5,471 nt of DNA from positions 1 to 5,471 of the forward strand of contig JAIELR010000061.1 of assembly GCA_019752835.1 (NCBI GenBank), read 5' to 3'. Positions 1 to 5,471 of the stretch are shown one piece after another. This DNA comes from Gammaproteobacteria bacterium. Lineage in GTDB: Bacteria > Pseudomonadota > Gammaproteobacteria > UBA1113. The notes under the pieces are model-generated. The model searched no databases. It had not been told where the DNA came from and saw only the letters and a list, made by a program, of their open reading frames with translations. The first letter of the stretch is position 1, and each line of letters begins with the position of its first letter. Both the position numbers and the translations under genes were made by a program.

Positions 1-57
1 CAAATAGTTCATCAAAAAATAAAATTAGCTCCTCGAACCGAACTGAAGGGGGCACAG

Positions 58-3000
58 TTATTTACAAATATTTAAATCTGGAAGAGAGCAATCGATTACC
101 AAAATTTCTATCCGGCGACTTTCCTCATCAGTAAGCCTTTGGCGGAGGTGCGTCTCAAGTTGTTTCGCATTGTGAATTTTTACTCCATCTATTGGGTCGA
201 TAATATTAAGCTGATTACCAAACCAAAAGACTATATAAATACCATATCCTCCTGTACCAGGATCCCGCATATATTTTGGGATGAGTTGTGTATGTATAGC
301 ATCCCATATATCTTTATGGCTGTCTTTTTTTATTTCGACGGGGATGTTGAACCCATTAAATAAAACTTTAATATCGGCACGTTTATCATCAGCATAATTT
401 CCTTCTCGCTCGGCAGCAATGTGATAAGAGTTTAAATCTGCTTTCAGAACAGATAATAATACATCCCGACAATCCTCTTCGTTATGCGGCATCTGGTTAA
501 TCAGTTTTTTATTTTTTTTCTTATAACTCCAATATTGCAAATAATCATTCGTAGAGTTATTCAGAATATTTTCTGATATTTTACGTAAGTAAATCATTGT
601 TAAAGCACAAAGATCACCGGCATTAGCTGGTTTTCCATTTTCAAGGGTCTGCGCTATTTCTTCGGTTTTTAAATATCTGAAAGACGAGATGCATTGAGTC
701 ACTTGCTTAACGTGTAAAGCTCTTTCAAGCATGGGGTGCCAATTTGATATATTGCTTATATTAAGCAGACGCTCTAATTCAGTAAAGTCTTTATCGAGGT
801 TATGCTGCAGTTTATGGATAAGAGCATATACAAAATCAGCAGTGTGCATCGCTGAAGTAATGGTGTAAGTTCCTAACAACCGCTCTGGAGAGCATTCCGG
901 TGCCAGCAACTCTATTAAAAAACCAATGGTTTGCCTGTTTTCTTCTGAAAAAAGTTTATTTTGTACCCAGCTATTTTGAACAAAACTTGATAAATACCAC
1001 GTGTAAGTCTGATTTTTTTCAACATGCTCTTGCAGTTTAGATCTGTATTTTTCAGGGGAAATGATGAATCCACAGGCTAGCCAGTAAATTTTTTGAGCAT
1101 CATCCATGCTAGAATTTCCAAGCCTATTTTTAATAATGGATTCGAGCATTTTTTCGTCAAGGAATTGAATGGCATCACGCATTAAAGGATTTAATATATT
1201 TTTTGAAATATCGTGTGAAACTCGTAAAGGAAAATGTTCTAATAATAATGGCAAAATTTTAGGCGCAAAATGAACATATTCTTCAGAGTGAAGATGAGTT
1301 AAAAATGGGATGAATTCTTTTTTGGCTTTTATCATCGCTAATAAATAATTAGTGAGCACCTGTTCTACTAATGCAGGATATTCCTTAATTAAGGTAAGCA
1401 CCCATTTTTGCTCTCTCCCTTTGTCTGAACCATCTGTAAAATAAAAAGCTAATAATTGGCGTAATAAATCAACCTTAAGGTTTACAACCTTCATTGAGTC
1501 TTGTTTATATAACTCATTTATGCTGATCAAACAGGCAGGACAAATAAAATGCATTTTCCCTTGTGTTGCCAGTTTAATAATTTCCTTTTCAGTAGGCAGA
1601 TCTTGACGGTAAATAGCAGATGTTAAGCCGCAATAAGCTGCATCGACTAGCTCTTTATCATTATTGAACAAGTCTTTAAGACGTTCATCCGGTGTTGCGC
1701 CAGCAATATTGTAAAACTCTCCCTTATAAGCTTGCGCTAAATTATACATTATCGAAGTTGCCGCTGTTCCTGCGCGAATTGCTTGGAGATGCTCACGAAA
1801 ATGAATTGCTCGCTCGTGTTTTTCTGCTTGTTCTTTAATATTTCGTTCTTGTTGCTGTAATAAGTATTCTTGTTTTGATTTCACAAATGGATTAATTAAT
1901 TGTTCAAAATACTCAACTAATATCCGATAATCTTTAATCTCATGTTTTAGTAAATCCAATTCTTTTTGATCATCTCTCAAACTTAACATAGCTTGTTTGA
2001 GATAAAATTTAGCTATTTGAGGATACTTTCTAAATACCAATTTTATTTTTTCTTGATACCAATTTAACATATCGGCAGGTTGCTTGGCGTGCTGCAGTCT
2101 TTCGCAATAACCCCACATGCATGCATCAAAATCACCCTTATTCGCATTTAGAAATGCTCCATATTCAATAACTGTTTTATATTTGTCCGGATAAGCCTCA
2201 AACCAAGCAGCGATAGTTTTGGCCTCATCAGATTCTAGCCAAGCAGTACCAAAATCATGGATACCTAGACTTAACCAATCATAAAGACGCTGCTCAGTAA
2301 TTTTGTTACCATATATTTCCAAGCCTTTTACTAATAATTTCCCTATCCAACGCTTTGTACTAAAATCAACGGCTATCCATGTCATTTCTGATTTTTTCTG
2401 TACCAACTGATCGAGAAGAATAGGTAACGCCTCGCTTTTGGAGTATATAATTGTATCAGTCCAAAATCTGAAATAAGCACCGAATAAGCCTTCATTTTTT
2501 CCCTGATGCAGATAGCTAAATATCTCAGCTGGAGGAATGTATTCAGGATAAAGTTTTTTGAGAAGCTCGCCAAGCACCTCATCATCCCTGTCCTCAACAA
2601 TATTGTTACGGATATCTTCCGCTATTTTAAGGAGAATTGGCGCAGTTTTGCCACAATTAAGTAGAGCTTCTACCGCATATCCTCTGATAGCTGAAATGTA
2701 ACTGGAATCCCGAATCATTTTCTCAAGTGTGTCTTTTAATTCTGGCATAGGCTGGCCATGAGCAATAGCAGAAAGGACGATTATATTTAATTTCTGCTCT
2801 TGATCTGTACGAGATGGGGAAGTAAGAATTTCTTGGAATAGAGGAACCATATCCGTGGTGCCTAATGCTCCAAATGAATGATCAAAATTCGGCCAATCAG
2901 ACGTTTTTGCTTTATTTTCAAATGTATTCAGAATAAGTTTTTTTTCTTCAACTGTAAAATGACTTACATCACCATAAAATATAACTCCTATAGGATCTCT

Positions 3001-4086
3001 TTCAATCAGTGTTCTACGCTCATTTCCATTACAGTGCACAGCTAGCCATGCGCACAGGCCTCGTAAATCCGATGCGATTGCGCCAGTTTCATCTGGCATT
3101 AACGCAAGGACTCGCTCCAATGGAAGCGGATTATCTTTTTTGATCAAATCTGCCAAGTATTTCGCACCTAAAAATTCTGCTACGCTGCGATGTACAGGGA
3201 TATGGAGTTCCTCACCATCATGTACAAAAATGTTAGTATGCAAGGCTGCTGATAAATCCAGTGAGCCAGGCGCTGACAGTTTTCTAAAATCAATATATTG
3301 CTCTTTGGCTCTATTTTTATCTAAAGCAAAACCGGCAATTCCTGCCAGTAACTGAATGGCACACAAATACTCAGCACTGCTCAGTAAAATATCTTCGAAT
3401 TTTTGCTGGCCTGAATGACTATGGCATTGATTTTTTTCAGATACCAGTTCCACGCAAGCCATTGTGTAGATTTCTTCACGATTTTTAGGCCAAGACTGTT
3501 TTTCGTTAACCGCATCAGCAAGCAGCTTTAAAACAAGAGGGTTATAAAGCAGCTCATATATCTTATTTTTACGGGCAGTGTCTATAAAAGTTTTTGGATC
3601 TTTTACACCCTTGTTAGATAAAATTTCTGTCATATTTTCTTCAGTGAGAGGATCAAGAGATAAAACAACCAGTTCTGTATTATCCGGTAAAATATACTTT
3701 AAAGCGTCACTATCGATTTTACCCAGCCAATCAGTCGCACGGCATGAGAGACGAAAAGAAACGTTGAGCCTTTTAAGGTGCTTTCTAATCCTGTCAAGCG
3801 CCTCAGAGGGGTGCTCATTGCCAATACGAAGTTCATCGAGGCCGTCAATAAACAAAACTTGGTTCGATTGATACTCGTCATGTCCAAAAAGAGCAAAATC
3901 ACGGGCAGTTAAATATTTTCCACCGGATTCCGCGGCTTCAATTTCAAACGCAGTCGTTTTTCCCGCACCGGAATCACCGAGTAAGACGTAAGCATGAAAA
4001 TCACGATAAGATGCTAATGGCTTAGTCTCTTTTTTTCCAGAGTTTAATATCCGCGTACAAGTGCGCGATACATGTTCTTCACTCAC
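58..4086 (-). CDS. NACHT-like STAND NTPase with long helical middle and C-terminal PD-(D/E)XK nuclease-like domain
   Basis: A 1342-residue protein, numbered here from the GTG at 4086. The NTPase begins almost at once: Walker A GDSGAGKTT at 37-45, then Walker B VLFIDGLDEL at 77-86 with the hhhhDGxDE form typical of NACHT domains. A sensor-like SCRATDW is at 114-120, YNPLVLKLL (a GxP-like motif) at about 181-189, and HRSVAEFLGAKYL at 299-311, which matches the H-x-x-x-x-E-F/Y-L-x-A motif that closes NACHT/winged-helix modules. Residues about 320-1170 are helix-rich and partly HEAT-like (for example around 466-480), with a charged, probably coiled-coil helix at about 728-773. The C-terminal 140 residues resemble a PD-(D/E)XK nuclease: E1203/E1204 in a helix, D1238 in RADIK, then E1251 and K1253 in VEIKK, then Q1267 and Y1272 in QLIPKY. 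By analogy with STAND immune proteins, the middle would sense a ligand and the C-terminus would be a nucleic-acid-cutting effector; this is inference. No membrane segment or frameshift is seen. An alternative TTG start at 4092 has poor spacing. The gene is probably co-translated with the DUF4143 ATPase gene. Confidence 0.9.
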   Translation of the reverse strand: MSEEHVSRTCTRILNSGKKETKPLASYRDFHAYVLLGDSGAGKTTAFEIEAAESGGKYLTARDFALFGHDEYQSNQVLFIDGLDELRIGNEHPSEALDRIRKHLKRLNVSFRLSCRATDWLGKIDSDALKYILPDNTELVVLSLDPLTEENMTEILSNKGVKDPKTFIDTARKNKIYELLYNPLVLKLLADAVNEKQSWPKNREEIYTMACVELVSEKNQCHSHSGQQKFEDILLSSAEYLCAIQLLAGIAGFALDKNRAKEQYIDFRKLSAPGSLDLSAALHTNIFVHDGEELHIPVHRSVAEFLGAKYLADLIKKDNPLPLERVLALMPDETGAIASDLRGLCAWLAVHCNGNERRTLIERDPIGVIFYGDVSHFTVEEKKLILNTFENKAKTSDWPNFDHSFGALGTTDMVPLFQEILTSPSRTDQEQKLNIIVLSAIAHGQPMPELKDTLEKMIRDSSYISAIRGYAVEALLNCGKTAPILLKIAEDIRNNIVEDRDDEVLGELLKKLYPEYIPPAEIFSYLHQGKNEGLFGAYFRFWTDTIIYSKSEALPILLDQLVQKKSEMTWIAVDFSTKRWIGKLLVKGLEIYGNKITEQRLYDWLSLGIHDFGTAWLESDEAKTIAAWFEAYPDKYKTVIEYGAFLNANKGDFDACMWGYCERLQHAKQPADMLNWYQEKIKLVFRKYPQIAKFYLKQAMLSLRDDQKELDLLKHEIKDYRILVEYFEQLINPFVKSKQEYLLQQQERNIKEQAEKHERAIHFREHLQAIRAGTAATSIMYNLAQAYKGEFYNIAGATPDERLKDLFNNDKELVDAAYCGLTSAIYRQDLPTEKEIIKLATQGKMHFICPACLISINELYKQDSMKVVNLKVDLLRQLLAFYFTDGSDKGREQKWVLTLIKEYPALVEQVLTNYLLAMIKAKKEFIPFLTHLHSEEYVHFAPKILPLLLEHFPLRVSHDISKNILNPLMRDAIQFLDEKMLESIIKNRLGNSSMDDAQKIYWLACGFIISPEKYRSKLQEHVEKNQTYTWYLSSFVQNSWVQNKLFSEENRQTIGFLIELLAPECSPERLLGTYTITSAMHTADFVYALIHKLQHNLDKDFTELERLLNISNISNWHPMLERALHVKQVTQCISSFRYLKTEEIAQTLENGKPANAGDLCALTMIYLRKISENILNNSTNDYLQYWSYKKKNKKLINQMPHNEEDCRDVLLSVLKADLNSYHIAAEREGNYADDKRADIKVLFNGFNIPVEIKKDSHKDIWDAIHTQLIPKYMRDPGTGGYGIYIVFWFGNQLNIIDPIDGVKIHNAKQLETHLRQRLTDEESRRIEILVIDCSLPDLNICK

Positions 4087-4098
4087 AACCAATGCTCC
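4083..4098 (-). promoter_or_regulatory. Ribosome binding site and GTGA stop/start overlap joining the two genes
   Basis: Read on the minus strand, GGAG lies at 4098-4095, followed by an 8-nt spacer and then GTGA at 4086-4083. The TGA stop of the DUF4143 ATPase shares its bases with the GTG start of the NACHT gene. The 8-nt spacing is near ideal for a Shine-Dalgarno. It favours GTG at 4086 over the in-frame TTG at 4092, which is only 2 nt from GGAG. The arrangement implies translational coupling and a fairly fixed ratio of the two proteins. Confidence 0.8.
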
Positions 4099-5333
4099 GC
4101 TGGATAAGACAAAAATTCAATAATAGGAATTCCATTATCACCCACGATAATTTTGCGACATTGACCAAAACCTTTTTCAAATTTCTCAAAACCGGGAACA
4201 TGTGCTTTAGTTTGTCCACTTTTAACTTCAACAAGCGTAATTTTAGGACCCCGGGTTATTATAAAATCCACTTCATTTGTGTCATCACGCCAGTAATACA
4301 CATCACAATCTGAGTTAGCCGTATTATAGAGATGCGCCCCAACTGTACTTTCAACTAAACGCCCCCAATAACTGCGGTCGGTCATTGCTTCACTTTTGGT
4401 ATAACTTGACCCCAAGGACATTAAGGCCGTATTCAGAACATTTAACTTAGGGCTTGATGCGCGCCGACGATGTGCTTGGCCAGCATATTTTTGAAGTCCG
4501 GTTACTAGCCCGGCACCACTTAATAAATCAAGGTAATGGGCTAATGTAACTGTATGGCTCTGGCCAGCATCTTGTAATTGTCCAAGCATTTTATTGTACG
4601 AGAGTAATTGTCCCGAATATTTACAACTAAGCTCGAATAGTTGTTTAAGCAAGGCTGGTTTGTCCACGCGCGTCATTAAAAGGATATCTTTTTCAATACT
4701 GGGTCTAATCAAACTTTCTCGGACGAAATTGCGCCAGCGGGTTTCATCTCGAATTAATGATGCACTACCAGGGTACCCTCCAAAATAAATATAATCAGTC
4801 AAGTCAAAATTAAATGCCTCTACCATCTCTATAAACGACCAATGAGTTAGTTTAATAAGCTCATAACGACCCGCTAGACTTTCACTCATGCCTTTCTGCA
4901 TGAGTAACGGCGACGAGCCCAAAAGAATAATATGCAAGTTCAATCCCTCTGCACGATCTGCATCCCACAGGCCCTTTACGACTTCAGACCAGCCTGAAAG
5001 TTTCTGGATTTCATCAAGAGCTAGGATATATCGCTCTGTAGACTTGCGAGCTGCCTTACGGGCATCTTCCCAGATTTTAATCAGCCATTTTGTATTTCTC
5101 GGGCTTCCATCTTCTTCGCGGGTAGTTTCATCAGTAAACATAGCTGTAGGTGAAACAGGCTGGTCAATGGCGATAAAGTTAAAGCTTTGTGGATCAGTCG
5201 TACTTAATGCCTGACGAACGAGTGTTGTTTTCCCTACTTGTCGTGGACCCGCTATAAAAATGAGGAAGCGGGGCAGCTCGGATAGCCGCTCAAGTAGCGT
5301 ATTAATGACTTTGCGTTGATAAGGAACTTTCAT
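4083..5333 (-). CDS. AAA+ ATPase, AAA_14/DUF4143 family, with C-terminal PD-(D/E)XK-like domain
   Basis: A 416-residue cytosolic P-loop ATPase with no signal peptide or membrane segment. The Walker A motif GPRQVGKTT is at residues 29-37. The Walker B motif LALDEIQ is at 104-110 and has the DEIQ ending typical of this family. A sensor-like LLGSS follows at 137-141, then SLAGR at 152-156 and FGGYPG at 184-189, both family hallmarks. Residues about 230-280 look like a winged-helix segment. The C-terminal third (about 320-400) carries E328, EVD at 354-356 and EVK at 369-371, the acidic/lysine pattern of a PD-(D/E)XK fold that DUF4143 proteins often retain. Length is normal for the family and the frame is intact. 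The ATG at 5333 suits the usual start, a few residues before the first helix leading to the P-loop. No strong Shine-Dalgarno precedes it. The gene is first in the operon and overlaps the next gene by 4 bases. The biochemical role of this family is poorly defined. Here I infer a partner or regulator of the NACHT protein. The family call is firm; the function is not. Confidence 0.93.
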   Translation of the reverse strand: MKVPYQRKVINTLLERLSELPRFLIFIAGPRQVGKTTLVRQALSTTDPQSFNFIAIDQPVSPTAMFTDETTREEDGSPRNTKWLIKIWEDARKAARKSTERYILALDEIQKLSGWSEVVKGLWDADRAEGLNLHIILLGSSPLLMQKGMSESLAGRYELIKLTHWSFIEMVEAFNFDLTDYIYFGGYPGSASLIRDETRWRNFVRESLIRPSIEKDILLMTRVDKPALLKQLFELSCKYSGQLLSYNKMLGQLQDAGQSHTVTLAHYLDLLSGAGLVTGLQKYAGQAHRRRASSPKLNVLNTALMSLGSSYTKSEAMTDRSYWGRLVESTVGAHLYNTANSDCDVYYWRDDTNEVDFIITRGPKITLVEVKSGQTKAHVPGFEKFEKGFGQCRKIIVGDNGIPIIEFLSYPAEHWL

Positions 5334-5344
5334 GATTAAAATTC

Positions 5345-5360
5345 TGAGTAAATTTACTCA
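5345..5360. promoter_or_regulatory. Perfect 16-bp palindrome, probable operator
   Basis: TGAGTAAATTTACTCA is identical to its reverse complement over all 16 bases and ends 11 bp before the ATG of the first gene. It lies just downstream of a possible -10 element, where a bound dimeric repressor would block transcription of the operon. Its regulator is not encoded in the window. That it is an operator is inferred from symmetry and position. Confidence 0.6.
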
Positions 5361-5362
5361 TA

Positions 5363-5392
5363 ATATTAACAGTTTTTTGTGAGAATGACCAA
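5363..5392 (-). promoter_or_regulatory. Weak sigma-70-like promoter candidate for the operon
   Basis: On the minus strand, TTGGTC (5392-5387) and TAATAT (5368-5363) are separated by 18 bp. The -35 keeps the TTG core and the -10 matches TATAAT at four of six positions. Transcription would start near 5356, inside the 16-bp palindrome. Matches are modest and the whole region is AT-rich, so this is a best candidate only. Confidence 0.3.
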
Positions 5393-5413
5393 TTGTGAGA
5401 GTGCTCACTGAGC
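5377..5413. repeat. Direct repeat and overlapping dyads built on TGAG/CTCA
   Basis: TTGTGAGA occurs at 5377-5384 and again at 5393-5400, 16 bp apart. The second copy is the left arm of a hairpin-like dyad, GTGAG (5395-5399) with CTCAC (5404-5408). Overlapping that is GCTCA-C-TGAGC (5403-5413), an inverted repeat with a single central base. These sites lie over and upstream of the candidate -35 and use the same TGAG half-site as the 16-bp palindrome, which suggests one regulator binding several positions. Confidence 0.5.
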
Positions 5414-5422
5414 AACGAAATG

Positions 5423-5445
5423 TGTTTATGAGTTATAAATAAACA
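5423..5445. repeat. AT-rich inverted repeat, 7-bp arms
   Basis: TGTTTAT (5423-5429) is the reverse complement of ATAAACA (5439-5445), with a 9-nt gap. It lies upstream of the promoter candidate and a T-rich run follows it on the plus strand. It could be a protein-binding dyad or a weak terminator-like hairpin for something beyond the right edge. The low GC of the stem makes a terminator unlikely. Confidence 0.3.
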
Positions 5446-5471
5446 TTTTGAGATTTTTTTAAGCCAAATTA

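Noticed and set aside
14..57. Intrinsic terminator after the NACHT stop, because a T-rich run (minus strand) follows a GC-richer patch
   Set aside because: The best stem I can find is about four pairs with one G-U, too weak to call.
1531..1551. CPAC (residues 849-852 of the NACHT protein) with a nearby histidine, as a possible zinc-binding site
   Set aside because: Only one C-x2-C pair is visible and there is no matching second pair nearby; it sits in a helical stretch, so chance is the simpler reading.
849..3902. Short open frames on both strands within the NACHT gene, such as 3578-3871 (+) and 3699-3902 (-)
   Set aside because: They lie wholly inside a long frame with clear protein motifs, have low-complexity or unpatterned translations, and show no sign of being real genes.
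4084..4092. TTG at 4092-4090 as the start of the NACHT gene, giving 1344 residues
   Set aside because: It is only 2 nt from GGAG, too close for initiation. The GTG at 4086 has an 8-nt gap and forms the classic GTGA overlap with the upstream stop.
4888..5214. A 108-codon plus-strand frame opposite the DUF4143 ATPase gene
   Set aside because: It covers the Walker B and sensor coding region in antisense and its translation shows no domain pattern; it is a shadow of the real gene.

Overview
The window holds two complete genes, both on the minus strand. They run from an AT-rich regulatory region at the right edge (5334-5471) leftwards to position 58. The first is a 416-residue AAA+ ATPase of the AAA_14/DUF4143 type (5333 to 4083). 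The second is a 1342-residue NACHT-like (STAND) NTPase that ends in a PD-(D/E)XK nuclease-like domain (4086 to 58). The stop codon of the first overlaps the preferred GTG start of the second in a GTGA tetranucleotide, which is the arrangement of a translationally coupled two-gene operon.

The sequence looks bacterial: nearly fully coding, Shine-Dalgarno led, with a tight gene overlap. It is visibly AT-rich, especially in the second gene and the upstream region. The style fits an accessory (horizontally moving) region of a proteobacterium, but nothing here fixes the taxon. There is no tRNA, rRNA, CRISPR array, transposase or integrase.

Region by region, from the right: 5334-5471 is non-coding. 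It holds a weak promoter candidate, a perfect 16-bp palindrome 11 bp in front of the first ATG, and an unusual cluster of eight TGAG/CTCA tetramers, which suggests a transcription-factor platform. Next come the DUF4143 ATPase, the 4-base overlap, and the giant NACHT protein. At 1-57 is a short spacer that may lead into a third gene beyond the edge.

Taken together, both proteins have an N-terminal P-loop NTPase and a C-terminal PD-(D/E)XK-like domain, each retaining the acidic and lysine signature residues. In the large protein, about 850 residues of helical, repeat-like sequence lie between the switch and the nuclease. NACHT/STAND proteins are known bacterial immune sensors (Avs and bNACHT families), so an anti-phage or anti-plasmid defence module is the best guess. 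In this reading the helical middle senses an invader, the NACHT domain switches state, and the C-terminal domain cuts nucleic acid. The DUF4143 ATPase would be a partner, regulator or second effector. The role is inferred; the domain calls rest on visible motifs.
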